A stretch of DNA of 64,000 nucleotides from Marinobacter sp. ATCH36 (GTDB lineage: Bacteria; Pseudomonadota; Gammaproteobacteria; Pseudomonadales; Oleiphilaceae): NCBI RefSeq assembly GCF_023555055.1, contig NZ_JAMJPL010000005.1, positions 62,001-126,000 on the forward strand, given 5' to 3'. Below are positions 21,242 to 31,672 of this stretch, piece by piece. The notes beneath the pieces were generated by a model that was not told where the DNA came from, searched no databases, and saw nothing but the letters and a program-made list of their open reading frames with translations. The position numbers were made by a program, and so were the translations under genes. How positions within the stretch are numbered: position 1 is the first letter of the stretch; the number at the start of each line of letters is the position of its first letter.

Positions 21242-22615
21242 ATGCCTTCATTCAACCAGCTGGGTCTTTCCCGGCCAATGCTCGCGAACCTGTCGAGGCT
21301 TGGCTTTGAAAACCCGACCCCCATCCAGGCCGGCACCTTGCCTCATGCGCTTGAGGGCAGTGATCTGATTGCCATGGCACAGACCGGCAGCGGCAAGACG
21401 GCGGCTTTCGGTATCCCCATGGTGGAGAAGCTGAAGCCGCGAAGGTTCGTAGTTCAGGGGCTGGTGCTGTGCCCAACGCGTGAACTGGCAGACCAGGTGG
21501 CCAAATCCCTGCGAGAACTGGCGGTGGCAAGGGATAACGTAAAAATACTTTCGTTGTGTGGCGGAGTTTCAATTGGCCCGCAGATAGGCTCACTCAGCCA
21601 CGGCGCCCATATTGTGGTGGGAACGCCGGGGCGGATTCAGGATCATCTACGTAAGGAGACTTTAAAACTGGACCAGCTTGAAACCCTGGTTCTGGATGAA
21701 GCTGATCGGATGCTGGATATGGGCTTTCAGGAGGCCGTGGAAGACATTATCAGCCAGGCGCCGAAAAAAAGGCAGACCCTGATGTTTTCCGCCACCTGGC
21801 CGGAAAATATCCGCAAACTCAGTGAGCAATACCAGACCACTGCGGTGGATGTGAGGATTGATAGTCAGGCGGTAGAGTCCGACATTACCGAGCGGTTCTA
21901 TGAGATTGCGCCGGGGCAGCAGGTTCAGGCTCTCGCAGCATTGCTGTCGATGCATCAACCTGCCTCCTGTATTGCCTTCTGCACGAGGAAGCAGCAGTGC
22001 GATGAAGTGGCCAGCGAACTGAACGGTCTGGGGTTTGCAGCCTTGCCCCTGCACGGTGACCTGGAACAGCGGGAGCGTGACAGCGTTCTGGTGCGTTTTG
22101 GCAACCAGAGCTGTTCGGTACTTGTTGCAACTGATGTTGCCGCCCGTGGGCTTGATATCAAGTCCCTGCCGTTGGTGGTGAACGTGGAGCCTGCACGCGA
22201 CCCGGAAGTGCATACCCACCGGGTTGGAAGAACAGGGCGTGCAGGGGAGCAGGGCCTGGCCGTAACATTCTGCACGCCGTCTCAGGCACACAAGATCAAC
22301 CGGCTGGAGGCAGAGCGCAAACAGGCAGTGGAGTGGGGAAGTACTGCAGACTTGCTGGCAACGCCTATGAAGCCGTCTGCCCCGGCGATGAAAACCCTGT
22401 GCATTGCGGGTGGCCGCAAAGACAAGGTCAGGCCGGGCGATGTCCTTGGCGCGCTTACCGGTGAGGCCGGGCTGCCGGGCAAGGTGGTCGGGAAGATTGA
22501 TCTGTTTGATTTTCAGTGTTTCGTTGCCGTTGAGAAGGAATCAGCGGCAATGGCCCTGAAAAGGCTTGAACAAGGCCGCATAAAAGGCCGAAAAATGCGC
22601 GTACGCTATGCATGA
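21242..22615 (+). CDS. dbpA: ATP-dependent RNA helicase DbpA
   Basis: DEAD-box helicase acting in 50S subunit assembly; E. coli DbpA is targeted to hairpin 92 of 23S rRNA by its C-terminal domain. It has 457 residues: Q motif ('FENPTPIQ'), Walker A 'AQTGSGKTAAFG', 'VLDEADRMLDMGF', 'SAT' ('MFSATWPENI'), and 'HRVGRTGRAGEQG'. The C-terminal about 75 residues ('TLCIAGGRKDKVRPGDVLGA' onward) form the DbpA RNA-binding domain, which separates it from RhlE or SrmB. Start ATG 21242 is behind AGGA; the longer frame from 21140 is not supported. Confidence 0.93.
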   Translation: MPSFNQLGLSRPMLANLSRLGFENPTPIQAGTLPHALEGSDLIAMAQTGSGKTAAFGIPMVEKLKPRRFVVQGLVLCPTRELADQVAKSLRELAVARDNVKILSLCGGVSIGPQIGSLSHGAHIVVGTPGRIQDHLRKETLKLDQLETLVLDEADRMLDMGFQEAVEDIISQAPKKRQTLMFSATWPENIRKLSEQYQTTAVDVRIDSQAVESDITERFYEIAPGQQVQALAALLSMHQPASCIAFCTRKQQCDEVASELNGLGFAALPLHGDLEQRERDSVLVRFGNQSCSVLVATDVAARGLDIKSLPLVVNVEPARDPEVHTHRVGRTGRAGEQGLAVTFCTPSQAHKINRLEAERKQAVEWGSTADLLATPMKPSAPAMKTLCIAGGRKDKVRPGDVLGALTGEAGLPGKVVGKIDLFDFQCFVAVEKESAAMALKRLEQGRIKGRKMRVRYA

Positions 22616-22828
22616 ATGAGAATTGCTTTTACCTTCCTGGGCCCCGTCATTATGGGCCAGGGCGCTGGGAAACTACCTATTGAAACCTGCAATTAGGTTG
22701 CTCAGCGGGTCGGAAACCGGTAAATTACGCGGGATTTTGCCCCCCGGATTGGCTGGTCTGTGGATGGTTTCCGCGGATTTGCAGGCGATACGGGAAAATC
22801 AACAACTCAATACAGGTAGCTATTCGTT

Positions 22829-23083
22829 ATGAATGAGCTGATGTCACAAGCCATTGATCTGATGGTCGCAGGCATGGGGTTTGTCTTCGCATTCCTGATC
22901 ATATTGGTGTTTGCAACCCTGCTCATGTCAAAACTGGTACTCCGGTTTGGCCCGGCTGAGCCTGAGCCTGCGCCGGCCCGAACTTCACGTGCAAAGCCTT
23001 CAGCGCCCTCGCCAGTTGATCCTGACACCGCTGAAGCGATTAAAAAAGCGATTGCACAATACCGGTCACGCCACAAGAAGTGA
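22829..23083 (+). CDS. oadG: Oxaloacetate decarboxylase gamma chain
   Basis: Small membrane subunit (84 residues) that holds the OadA-OadB complex together and, by family knowledge, binds zinc. It has one N-terminal transmembrane helix (about 12-36, 'GFVFAFLIILVFATLLM') followed by a Pro/Ala-rich linker and basic tail. It is first in oadGAB, 42 bases before oadA. The 213-bp gap to dbpA shows no clear gene. Confidence 0.9.
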   Translation: MNELMSQAIDLMVAGMGFVFAFLIILVFATLLMSKLVLRFGPAEPEPAPARTSRAKPSAPSPVDPDTAEAIKKAIAQYRSRHKK

Positions 23084-23125
23084 CCTGGCAGACAGATTAG
23101 AACCTTTAAACAGAAGGCTGACACG

Positions 23126-24928
23126 ATGACTGACACAAAGAAACCGCTGGGGATTACGGACGTTATTCTGCGTGACGCCCACCAGTCCCTGCTGGCCACC
23201 CGCATGCGGCTTGACGATATGCTGCCCATTGCCGAGAAGCTGGATCAAGTAGGCTTCTGGTCTCTGGAATCCTGGGGTGGAGCTACCTTTGATTCCTGCA
23301 TCCGCTATCTGGGCGAGGATCCGTGGGAGCGCATTCGTGAGCTGAAGAAAGCCATGCCCAATACCCAGCAGCAAATGCTTCTGCGGGGTCAGAACCTGTT
23401 GGGTTACCGTCACTACGCGGATGATGTGGTGGACCGTTTCTGTGAACGTGCCGCCGACAATGGCGTTGACGTGTTCCGTATTTTTGATGCGATGAACGAT
23501 CCCCGTAACCTGGATCGTGCCATTAAGGCCGTTCGCAAGACTGGCAAGCATGCCCAGGGCACTATCGCCTACACTACCAGCCCGGTGCACACCATCGAGA
23601 TGTGGGTAGAGCTGGCGAAAGAAGTCGCCGACATGGGTGCGGACTCCATCGCTATCAAAGACATGGCGGGTATTCTCAAGCCCTATGTGGCTTTTGATCT
23701 GGTCAGCCGTCTGAAGAAAGAACTGGATATTCCGATTCACATGCAGTGCCACGCAACCACTGGCATGTCCACTGCCACCGCCATCAAGGCAGCGGAAGCC
23801 GGTATCGATAACGTGGATACCGCCATTTCCTCAATGAGTATGACCTATGGTCATTCGCCCACCGAAGCGGTGGTGGCGATTCTTGAAGGAACCGAGCGTG
23901 ACACCGGTCTCGATCTGAACCTGCTTGAGGAGATTGCCAGTTACTTCCGTGAAGTCCGTAAGAAGTACGCGAGATTTGAAGGCAGCCTCAGAGGTACTGA
24001 TTCCCGCATCCTGATTGCCCAGGTACCGGGTGGCATGCTGACCAACATGGAAAACCAGCTGAAAGAGCAGAACGCGGCCGACAAATTCGACCAGGTTCTG
24101 GATGAGATTCCCAAGGTGCGTGAAGATCTGGGCTTCATCCCGCTGGTAACACCAACCTCCCAGATTGTTGGTACCCAGGCAGTACTGAACGTTCTGACCG
24201 GAGAGCGCTATAAATCGATCTCCAAGGAAACCGCAGCAATCCTGAAGGGCGAGTACGGTGCTGCCCCGGCGGCTATGAACAAGGAGCTGCAGGACCGTGT
24301 TCTGGACGGAAAAGAGCCCGTTACCTGCCGCCCGGCTGACCTGATTGAGCCGGAAATGGACAAACTGACCGACGAGCTCCGGGAAATTGCCAAGGAAAAG
24401 AACATAAAGCTGGCTGAGCAGGAAGTGGACGACGTTCTCACTTACGCCCTGTTCCCGCAGATTGGTCTGAAGTTCCTTGAAAACCGTGGTAACCCGGACG
24501 CCTTCGAGCCGGTCCCCACCAAGGAAGACGCCGCTGCAGCATCGGTTCCCGCCAAGAAAGGTGGCGCTGAAACCTACACCGTAGAGGTAAACGGTAAGGA
24601 ATACGTGGTGGCTGTCAGTGAAGGCGGCGAGATCAGCCAAATCGAAGGCAAGGACGGCTCCGGCGCATCGGCGCCTGCGGCTTCCTCGCCCGCTCCAGCT
24701 GCTCCTGCTGGCGGTGGTGACCCTGTTCCGGCGCCGTTGGGCGGCAATATCTTCAAGGTACTGGTTTCCCCGGGTGACGCTGTTGAAGAGGGTGATGTAC
24801 TGATCATCCTCGAGGCCATGAAAATGGAAACCGAGGTGCGCGCACCCAAGGCCGGTACTATCGGCGAAGTCTTCATCAAGGTCGGTGATGCCGTCTCCGT
24901 TGATGATGAAATGCTGACAATCGCATAA
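23126..24928 (+). CDS. oadA: Oxaloacetate decarboxylase alpha chain
   Basis: Biotin-dependent carboxyltransferase, 600 residues, that moves CO2 from oxaloacetate to biotin, leaving pyruvate. The carboxyltransferase domain starts with '[15 protein letters not shown]' and has '[10 protein letters not shown]' and '[16 protein letters not shown]' (metal-binding His and catalytic region). The conserved PYC/OADA domain follows, then an Ala/Pro linker (about 510-535) and the C-terminal biotinyl domain with the biotinylation site '[11 protein letters not shown]'. Together with OadB the free energy of decarboxylation is used to pump Na+. Confidence 0.96.
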   Translation: MTDTKKPLGITDVILRDAHQSLLATRMRLDDMLPIAEKLDQVGFWSLESWGGATFDSCIRYLGEDPWERIRELKKAMPNTQQQMLLRGQNLLGYRHYADDVVDRFCERAADNGVDVFRIFDAMNDPRNLDRAIKAVRKTGKHAQGTIAYTTSPVHTIEMWVELAKEVADMGADSIAIKDMAGILKPYVAFDLVSRLKKELDIPIHMQCHATTGMSTATAIKAAEAGIDNVDTAISSMSMTYGHSPTEAVVAILEGTERDTGLDLNLLEEIASYFREVRKKYARFEGSLRGTDSRILIAQVPGGMLTNMENQLKEQNAADKFDQVLDEIPKVREDLGFIPLVTPTSQIVGTQAVLNVLTGERYKSISKETAAILKGEYGAAPAAMNKELQDRVLDGKEPVTCRPADLIEPEMDKLTDELREIAKEKNIKLAEQEVDDVLTYALFPQIGLKFLENRGNPDAFEPVPTKEDAAAASVPAKKGGAETYTVEVNGKEYVVAVSEGGEISQIEGKDGSGASAPAASSPAPAAPAGGGDPVPAPLGGNIFKVLVSPGDAVEEGDVLIILEAMKMETEVRAPKAGTIGEVFIKVGDAVSVDDEMLTIA

Positions 24929-24941
24929 GGGCCAGCATTCC

Positions 24942-26264
24942 ATGGAAAAATTACTGACGTTGTGGACGGGCAGTGGCCTGTTCAATATAGAGCCGGGCCA
25001 GGTGGTGATGATCCTCATCGGCCTGGGGCTTCTGTATCTTGCGGTTCGCAAGAAGTTTGAGCCATTGCTGCTGGTGCCGATTGGCTTCGGTGGTATTCTG
25101 GCAAACATTCCGGAGGCGGGGCTTGCCCTGTCTGCGGCGGAAAATGCCTTGCACTTTGCCAAGCCTCAGGTTCTGGCGGCGCTGGCGGGTGTGCTGGACG
25201 TGTCTTATCAAGCTGGCCAGGCGGTAACGCCGGAGGTCAAGGAAGCGTTCAAGGCGGCGTATAACGACGCCAGTTACGCCACCATCAGCATGGCCAATGC
25301 GGTTGCCCAGGATAACGGCTACGGCAACGGCATGCTCTACAACTTCTACACCATTGTGATTGGTAGCACTGTTGGTCCGCTGCTGATCTTCATGGGTGTG
25401 GGTGCGATGACGGACTTCGGCCCGCTGCTGGCAAACCCGAAGACACTGCTGCTGGGCGCTGCCGCTCAGTTCGGTATTTTCGGTACCGTGCTGGGTGCTG
25501 CATTGCTGGACTGGCTGGGCATCCTTGATTTCACCATCCTGGAAGCAGCTGCCATTGGTATTATCGGTGGTGCGGACGGCCCCACGTCCATCTATGTGTC
25601 CAGCGTATTGGCGCCTCACCTGATTGGTGCAATCGCGGTTTCAGCGTATGCTTACATGGCGCTGGTGCCAATGATTCAGCCGCCGATTATGAAGGCGTTG
25701 ACGTCGCAGAAAGAGCGGGCCATCAAGATGACCCAACTGCGTCCGGTGACGAAGAAAGAGAAAATTGTCTTTCCTATCGTGGTGCTGGTCGCTGTTGCCC
25801 TGTTCCTTCCGGATGCGGCTCCGCTGCTGGGTATGTTCTGCTTCGGTAACCTGATGCGGGAGTGTGGCGTGGTCGAGCGACTGAGCGACACCGCTCAGAA
25901 CGCGCTGATCAATATCGTGACCATCTTCCTGGGGCTGTCCGTCGGTTCCAAGCTGATGGCAGACAGTTTCCTGGACGCTCAGACATTGGGCATCCTGGGG
26001 CTGGGTATTGTGGCCTTCGGCGTTGGCACGGCCTGTGGTGTTCTGATGGCAAAGCTGATGAATACGTTCGTCAAAGAACCCATCAACCCACTGATCGGTT
26101 CCGCCGGTGTATCCGCGGTGCCGATGGCAGCACGGGTGTCCAACAAGGTCGGCCTTGAGGCCAACCCGCATAACTTCCTGCTGATGCACGCCATGGGCCC
26201 GAACGTGGCCGGTGTTATCGGCTCTGCGGTGGCCGCAGGTGTAATGATCAAGCTTCTGGGCTGA
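24942..26264 (+). CDS. oadB: Sodium ion-translocating oxaloacetate decarboxylase beta chain
   Basis: Polytopic membrane subunit, 440 residues, that decarboxylates carboxy-biotin and exports Na+. It contains the family block '[17 protein letters not shown]' with the ion-binding Asp, and many Gly-rich helices ('[20 protein letters not shown]'). It lies 13 bases downstream of oadA and is followed by a strong terminator. A sodium pump fits a marine or saline habitat. Confidence 0.96.
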   Translation: MEKLLTLWTGSGLFNIEPGQVVMILIGLGLLYLAVRKKFEPLLLVPIGFGGILANIPEAGLALSAAENALHFAKPQVLAALAGVLDVSYQAGQAVTPEVKEAFKAAYNDASYATISMANAVAQDNGYGNGMLYNFYTIVIGSTVGPLLIFMGVGAMTDFGPLLANPKTLLLGAAAQFGIFGTVLGAALLDWLGILDFTILEAAAIGIIGGADGPTSIYVSSVLAPHLIGAIAVSAYAYMALVPMIQPPIMKALTSQKERAIKMTQLRPVTKKEKIVFPIVVLVAVALFLPDAAPLLGMFCFGNLMRECGVVERLSDTAQNALINIVTIFLGLSVGSKLMADSFLDAQTLGILGLGIVAFGVGTACGVLMAKLMNTFVKEPINPLIGSAGVSAVPMAARVSNKVGLEANPHNFLLMHAMGPNVAGVIGSAVAAGVMIKLLG

Positions 26265-26286
26265 TCGTTCTCTGCAGTGCCAAATG

Positions 26287-26312
26287 AACCCCGTCACACG
26301 GCGGGGTTTTTT
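26287..26312 (+). terminator. Terminator after oadB
   Basis: AACCCCG (26287-26293) pairs with CGGGGTT (26302-26308), followed by a T run. It touches the stop codon of the convergent dnaE2. Confidence 0.85.
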
Positions 26313-29300
26313 AATGAAAATCCCGCGAACTGACGGGTAAGGCCTCAATCAAATGGCTTAAATCCGACAACCTCCCCGCCATCACGTGAACAATATCACC
26401 CTCTCTTTCCAGCACTCCCTTCACATGTAACAACCGCGCCGTTATCAGCGGCTTGCGCTGCCGCCGTGCCGTCTCCAGCCAGACCACCACGTTCACATTA
26501 CCGGTTTCGTCTTCCAGGGTGACAAAGGTAACCCCGGAGGCAGAGCCGGGTCGCTGGCGGCCGGTGACCAGGCCGGCAACCTGGACGGGGATTCCGGCTT
26601 TGGTGGTTTTGAGCTGTTCGGCGCTGAGGCAGAATTTGAGATGGCCCTGCTCCCGGAGTAAAGCCAGAGGATGGCGTTGCAGGGTGAGGCCCTGACTGGC
26701 GTAGTCGGCCAGTACATTCTGGCCTTCGGTGGGCTCAGGGAGGTGGGCGCAAGGTTCCGGCTGGTAGCTGGCTGGCACTTCTTCAGCAAAGAGTTCCGTG
26801 GGCTGTTCATGGTCGAGCAGTTGCCAGTAAGCCTGATGGCGATTAGCGGTGAAGTCCGGCATGGCATTGGCGCCTGCAAGAAGCTCCATATCCCGCTGGT
26901 TCAGGCCGGCCAGGTGTCGCAGTTCGCCAGCGGAGCGGTAACCTTCTGGAGGACGATACTGACAAAGTCTTTCGCCCCCGCTGCTGGACAGGCCCTGTAT
27001 CAGCCTCAGGCCCAGGCGTAGGTGGCGTTCAGGGCCAGTTAGGGTGTGGTCCCACTGACTATGATTCACATCCGGAGGCAGCACCGTGACGTTATGGCGT
27101 CGGGCATCCTGAACCAGTTGGGATGGTGAATAGAACCCCATGGGCTGGCTGTTGAGCAGGGCGCAGTAGAAGGCGGCCGGGTGGTGACGCTTGATCCAGG
27201 AAGAGACATACACCAGCAATGCAAAGCTGGCAGCATGGGATTCCGGGAAGCCGTAACCGCCGAAACCGCAGATCTGCAGATACAGCCGTTCGGCAAAATC
27301 AGTATCGTGCCCCCGCTCCAGCATGCCGTTCACGAGCTTGTCCCGGAAGGGAGTCAGATCACCGTGGGACTTCCAGGCGGCCATGGCACGGCGGAGCTGG
27401 TCGGCTTCACCGGCGGAGAAACCGGCGGCCACCATGGCGAGTTTGATGACCTGTTCCTGAAAGATAGGCACCCCCAGGGTACGCTCAAGAACTTTCCGCA
27501 CGGCGTCGTTAGGGTAGTCGACCGGTTCCAGGCCATGCTTGCGGCGCAGGTAAGGGTGCACCATATCGCCCTGGATGGGGCCAGGGCGCACGATGGCAAC
27601 TTCGATCACCAGGTCATAATAGGTGCTTGGCTTCAGGCGTGGCAGCATATTGATCTGGGCGCGGGACTCCACCTGGAAAACACCAATGCTGTCGCCTTTC
27701 TGAAGCATGGCGTAGGTGGCCGGGTCTTCCTGGGGAACGTCCTGGATAGTGAAGGGTGCGCCTTTTTCTTCGCTGATCAGCGCCAGTGCCTTGCGGATGG
27801 CGGTCAGCATGCCCAGAGCCAGCACGTCCACCTTCATCAGGCCCAGGCTTTCCAGGTCGTCCTTGTCCCACTGGATCACCGTACGGTCCGCCATGGCGGC
27901 GTTCTCAACCGGTACCAGTTCGGCCAGCGGGCCAGCGCTGATCACAAAACCGCCTACATGCTGGGACAGGTGGCGGGGAAAGCCGAGCAGGGTATTCACC
28001 AGGGTAAAGAACTGGTCGGCCACCTTGGGGTTGCGGGTGAGGTGTTTGTCGAGAATCTGCTGGCGCCAGTCGCTGGCCCTGTCCCGCCAGTCGATACCCT
28101 CCAGTAATTGCTCCACCATGGCCGGGTCAAAACCCAGGGCCTTACCCACGTCGCGAATGGCGCTGCGTGGCCGGTAACGGATCACAGTGGCAGCCAGGGC
28201 GGCCCGTTCGCGGCTGTAGCGCTGGTAGATGTATTGGATAACTTCCTCACGCCGCTCGTGCTCGAAGTCCACATCGATGTCGGGTGGCTCGTTCCTGTCT
28301 TTGGAAATGAACCGTTCGAATAGCAGCTCCACCCGTGCTGGATTGACTTCGGTAATGCCCAGGCAATAACACACGGCGGAGTTGGCCGCGGAGCCCCGGC
28401 CCTGACAGAGGATGCCCCTGCTGCGGGCAAAGGCGACGATGTCATGGATGGTCAGGAAGTAGTGTTCGTACTTCATCTCCGAGATCAATGCCAGCTCTTT
28501 GCGGATGAGACCCTGAACGCTCAGCGGGGTGCCTTCGGGGTAGCGCCGGCGCTCGCCCTCACAGGTCAGCCGTTTCAGGTAGGCTGCTGGTGATTCTTTG
28601 TCCGGGACCAGGTCCGGCGGGTATTCATAACGCAGGCTGCCGGGCTCGAAGGTGCATTGCCGGGCAATGGCCAGGGTTTCCCTGAGCCAGGCTTCCGGGT
28701 AAAGACGCTGCAAAACCGGCAGTGGCCGCAGATAGCGCTCCCCGTTCTGAAACAGGCAGTGGCCGGCATTCTCCAGGTTGGTATGGTTGCGCAGAGCGGT
28801 CAGTACGTCCTGCAGGGGGTGGCGATCCCGGCTGTGCATATGCACCTCGCCGGTGGCCGCGACCGGGCAGCGCAAGTGCTCAGCGAGCCAGCGCACGCGG
28901 GCCAGCTGCAGCTCCTCTCCGGCTTCAAGGGTTCGGGCGGCAGCTATCCAAAGACCGGGTTCAAACAGACGCTGTATCCATTCGCCGCAGGCCAGGGCCT
29001 GCTCCGCAGTTGTTTCACCGGGAGAGGGAGGCAGCCACAAACACAGGCAATCATCCAGCGTGTGGGTTTCAATATCCCGGAAGAAGAGCCGGTAATGGCC
29101 TTTTTCCGCGCGTCGTCGCCCGGTGGTGATCAACTGGCAGAGCTGGCCATACCCTTTGCGGGTACGAGCCAAAAGAATAAAGTGGGGAACAGCGGCCCCT
29201 GGAGGAGCGTCTTCAAGCTCAAACCAGCTGCCGGTGATCAGCTTTACCGGGCTTTCTTTCAGTGCGGCCCAGGCCCGGGGGATGCCGGCTACGGAGCAGG

Positions 29301-29430
29301 CGTCGGTAATTGCCAGGGCGGTGTAGCCCAGTTTGTCTGCCTGTTCTGCCAATTCATGGGGATGTGAGGCTCCGGTCAGGAAGGTGAAATTGCTGAAGCA
29401 GAATAATTCCGCGTACGTATCCTTGCTCAT
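26311..29430 (-). CDS. dnaE2: Error-prone DNA polymerase DnaE2 (ImuC)
   Basis: C-family polymerase of the ImuA-ImuB-DnaE2 mutasome, used for damage-induced mutagenesis and lesion bypass. It has 1039 residues from 'MSKDTYAELFCFSNFTF'. A PHP domain is N-terminal ('FLTGASHPHELAEQADKLGY'), the polymerase core includes 'GRGSAANSAVCYCLGIT' and 'DIDVDFEHERREEVIQYIY' (catalytic Asp residues), and an OB-fold is near the C-terminus. The ATG at 29430 shares its A with the imuB stop (ATGA overlap), so the frame extension to 29547 is not real. It is last in the SOS operon. Confidence 0.95.
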   Translation of the reverse strand: MSKDTYAELFCFSNFTFLTGASHPHELAEQADKLGYTALAITDACSVAGIPRAWAALKESPVKLITGSWFELEDAPPGAAVPHFILLARTRKGYGQLCQLITTGRRRAEKGHYRLFFRDIETHTLDDCLCLWLPPSPGETTAEQALACGEWIQRLFEPGLWIAAARTLEAGEELQLARVRWLAEHLRCPVAATGEVHMHSRDRHPLQDVLTALRNHTNLENAGHCLFQNGERYLRPLPVLQRLYPEAWLRETLAIARQCTFEPGSLRYEYPPDLVPDKESPAAYLKRLTCEGERRRYPEGTPLSVQGLIRKELALISEMKYEHYFLTIHDIVAFARSRGILCQGRGSAANSAVCYCLGITEVNPARVELLFERFISKDRNEPPDIDVDFEHERREEVIQYIYQRYSRERAALAATVIRYRPRSAIRDVGKALGFDPAMVEQLLEGIDWRDRASDWRQQILDKHLTRNPKVADQFFTLVNTLLGFPRHLSQHVGGFVISAGPLAELVPVENAAMADRTVIQWDKDDLESLGLMKVDVLALGMLTAIRKALALISEEKGAPFTIQDVPQEDPATYAMLQKGDSIGVFQVESRAQINMLPRLKPSTYYDLVIEVAIVRPGPIQGDMVHPYLRRKHGLEPVDYPNDAVRKVLERTLGVPIFQEQVIKLAMVAAGFSAGEADQLRRAMAAWKSHGDLTPFRDKLVNGMLERGHDTDFAERLYLQICGFGGYGFPESHAASFALLVYVSSWIKRHHPAAFYCALLNSQPMGFYSPSQLVQDARRHNVTVLPPDVNHSQWDHTLTGPERHLRLGLRLIQGLSSSGGERLCQYRPPEGYRSAGELRHLAGLNQRDMELLAGANAMPDFTANRHQAYWQLLDHEQPTELFAEEVPASYQPEPCAHLPEPTEGQNVLADYASQGLTLQRHPLALLREQGHLKFCLSAEQLKTTKAGIPVQVAGLVTGRQRPGSASGVTFVTLEDETGNVNVVVWLETARRQRKPLITARLLHVKGVLEREGDIVHVMAGRLSDLSHLIEALPVSSRDFH

Positions 29431-30848
29431 CAGCCAAACCACCCGTGTACAAACCAGCCGTCCCGCACATCCCTGAATACCCAGGCAAGCTGGCCGCTGG
29501 CCAGTTGTGCAATGTAATAATCCCTGTGTACCCGCTGGCCATCCCACCAGCCACCACTAATCCGTTCCGGCCCCGAAAACCATACGGGCGGGGTTTCGGT
29601 AAGCGGTTGTGGGCCTTTAAGCAACCATAAAGGGCGGCGGGGGAGTTGGGTGTAATCCGGCAACCGGTTGTTATGCCCACGCAGCACTTCGGAGGCGGAC
29701 CAGGCCCTTTCAGGGCGGTGATCTGCCTGTGGGGTTAGCTGCCGCAGGGCATTGTCACCCAACCGCGCCTGCAGGCGGCTGATCAGGGTGTGCCAGGCTT
29801 CGTTCAGATCCTGTGTTTCCCCCAGAAGATCCTGGCTAGTGGTTGCTTCCCGCCCCAGGAAACGCTTGACCAGCAGCACCAGCGAGATCACCGGGGCCCT
29901 TAGCGGGTGTTGCTCCAACCGCAGCCGTATCAGGTTCAGGAACGCGTCAGCCCGGTGCTCCGGCCCGGACGTGCGAATTCGCAGACGGGTAGGCTCCTGG
30001 TGACGATGCTTCAGAACCAGGAGCAGGCTGTCGGTATCCTGCTGACGCCAGCAAAGGTCTTCCTCGAACTCGGAAAGGATGCGCTGAAGCGGAAACAGCA
30101 GGCTCTGGGACTGTTCAATTTCCTGCACAAAGTCGGCCTGCTGGCGAAAGTAATGGGGTGGTTGCCAGGGTGTTTGTGGGTCTGCCCGGTTACCCTGGAT
30201 TTTCTGGGCATGGGCCAGGGTTTCCGGCGACAAACGGCGGGCCAGTTCATTGGGTGGTAGCGCAAGCACTTCACCGAAGGTCTTCAGGCCAATCCGTTGC
30301 AGCCGGGTACGGGTTTTGTCATCAAACCCTGCAGCCAACAGCGACATCTGCCCCAGTATGCGCAGGATGTGGCCCTTATCCGCCGTGCATTCGCCCCTGC
30401 CCGTGCGGGCAATCAGCCGTGCTGCCAGTGGCGTATGACCGATGGCAACCCAGGCATTAAGCTGTCGCTCGTTCAGGCCTTGTTCCACGGTTTGCCAGAC
30501 CGCTGACAACCCACCATAAAGCCGCTGCAGACTGCCCACTTCTGCCAGCAGACCATCAGGTGGCACCAGTACGATATGGGCCGCAAAGCGGTACAACCAG
30601 CGAGCCTGGTCTTCCAGTATTCGTGCTTCCTGCTGATGGTCCGCCCTTACCATGCCCAGTTCGGGTGCCAGGCTGATGGCGGTTTTCAGGCGCATGCCAG
30701 CCTGCACACCCTGGGCCTGAGCTTCCGGGCAGGCCTGGATGACTTTCTGGCCGGACCCTTCCACAACGGCCAGCGCCCCCTGTTGTTCACGGGAGCGGCG
30801 AATATGGTCCAGCAGCAGGTGAGGGAAGTGCAGGTACAACCAGAGCAT
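29430..30848 (-). CDS. imuB: Y-family polymerase-like protein ImuB
   Basis: Catalytically inactive Y-family homologue that acts as the hub linking DnaE2, ImuA and the beta clamp. It has 472 residues from 'MLWLYLHFPHLLLDHI'. The palm and fingers fold is recognisable ('ACPEAQAQGVQAGMRL', 'WVAIGHTPLAARLIARTGRG'). Where active Y-family enzymes have Asp-Glu, this protein reads 'PPDGLLAEVGSL', consistent with lost catalysis. Helix-hairpin region: 'TRLQRIGLKTFGEVLALP'. The frame runs up to 30950, but the ATG at 30848 is the family start. Gap to imuA is 8 bases. Confidence 0.94.
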   Translation of the reverse strand: MLWLYLHFPHLLLDHIRRSREQQGALAVVEGSGQKVIQACPEAQAQGVQAGMRLKTAISLAPELGMVRADHQQEARILEDQARWLYRFAAHIVLVPPDGLLAEVGSLQRLYGGLSAVWQTVEQGLNERQLNAWVAIGHTPLAARLIARTGRGECTADKGHILRILGQMSLLAAGFDDKTRTRLQRIGLKTFGEVLALPPNELARRLSPETLAHAQKIQGNRADPQTPWQPPHYFRQQADFVQEIEQSQSLLFPLQRILSEFEEDLCWRQQDTDSLLLVLKHRHQEPTRLRIRTSGPEHRADAFLNLIRLRLEQHPLRAPVISLVLLVKRFLGREATTSQDLLGETQDLNEAWHTLISRLQARLGDNALRQLTPQADHRPERAWSASEVLRGHNNRLPDYTQLPRRPLWLLKGPQPLTETPPVWFSGPERISGGWWDGQRVHRDYYIAQLASGQLAWVFRDVRDGWFVHGWFG

Positions 30849-30856
30849 GACGTGCC

Positions 30857-31546
30857 TTACCCGGCCCGGCCAGACCATGGGCCCTGAACTACCCGGGGCG
30901 ATTCCCGGAAAGCCAGGTCGGCCCGCTGGTTCATCGCCAGAGAGCAACACTGCCCGGGCCAGCTACCGCGGCGTTTCAGCACATTTACCGTGAGATCCTG
31001 CTGGTCTCCGGGAGCCAGTTCCAGGCGCAGTGCTGCCGGGGAGTTCTGTTCGGCGTAGCGGCGTTCACGGAACAGCACGCACACATTGCTGCCGGCTTCA
31101 GCCGCCAGTTGTAAGCGCCGTACCTCCCGCGCGACCAGCTTTCCGGGCCAGGCCATCACCAGGCCGGTTACCGGCGAGCGCAGGCAGTTCTCCAGCGTCC
31201 ACAGGAAGTCGCCTTCGTCTTCAGTGTCAATCAGTATCACCTGGTCCAGATTGACACCCTCCCGCGCGAGGGCAGGTGCGTAGGGCATGTGAGGCGGATT
31301 AATCCAGAATACGGTTTTGCCGCTGTGAGACAGCCGTTGCATCAGGGGCAGCAACAGGTGCAATTCACCGATGCCGGGCGTATCCAGCAAACACTCACTC
31401 AAGGCACCTTTGGGCCAACCGATACCACCAAGCTGGTTGTCCAGAACCTGGTAACCGGTTGGCTCCGCCGATTGGACCGTGCGGATATGTTGGTGGCCCT
31501 GCCAGACGCGTGCATCCTGCATCAGCGTGTTCAGAATCTCGCTCAT
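30857..31546 (-). CDS. imuA: SOS mutasome protein ImuA
   Basis: RecA/SulA-like accessory protein of the mutasome, 229 residues. It begins 'MSEILNTLMQDARVWQGHQH' and has the typical 'GYQVLDNQLGGIGWPKGAL' segment, then 'TVFWINPPHMPYAPALAREG' and 'GLVMAWPGKLVAREVRRLQL'. The Walker A Gly-Lys-Thr of RecA is not evident, as usual for ImuA. It is the first gene of imuA-imuB-dnaE2, directly behind a LexA box. Confidence 0.93.
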   Translation of the reverse strand: MSEILNTLMQDARVWQGHQHIRTVQSAEPTGYQVLDNQLGGIGWPKGALSECLLDTPGIGELHLLLPLMQRLSHSGKTVFWINPPHMPYAPALAREGVNLDQVILIDTEDEGDFLWTLENCLRSPVTGLVMAWPGKLVAREVRRLQLAAEAGSNVCVLFRERRYAEQNSPAALRLELAPGDQQDLTVNVLKRRGSWPGQCCSLAMNQRADLAFRESPRVVQGPWSGRAG

Positions 31547-31561
31547 GGATAGCTCTCAATA

Positions 31562-31581
31562 TACTGTTTAAATATACAGTA
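31562..31581 (-). promoter_or_regulatory. LexA (SOS) box upstream of imuA
   Basis: The 20-bp sequence TACTGTTTAAATATACAGTA matches CTGT-N8-ACAG exactly, with TA on both flanks and an AT-rich centre, as in strong gammaproteobacterial SOS boxes. It is 16 bases upstream of the imuA start, so LexA binding would block the operon. Confidence 0.93.
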
Positions 31582-31672
31582 TTCTGAAAGGCAGGTGATT
31601 TCAAGCGCCCGGTTGATAATCTGGCTGAACGAACCCACGCTTGTAGTACAGCCATCAACCATGGAGGTTGAA

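Noticed and set aside
22623..22832. 69-residue frame between dbpA and oadG
   Set aside because: No RBS, no family resemblance, overlaps the oadG start; more likely leader DNA.
23831..25162. 443-residue open frame antisense to oadA/oadB
   Set aside because: Spans two real genes on the opposite strand; Cys/His-rich composition typical of a codon shadow.
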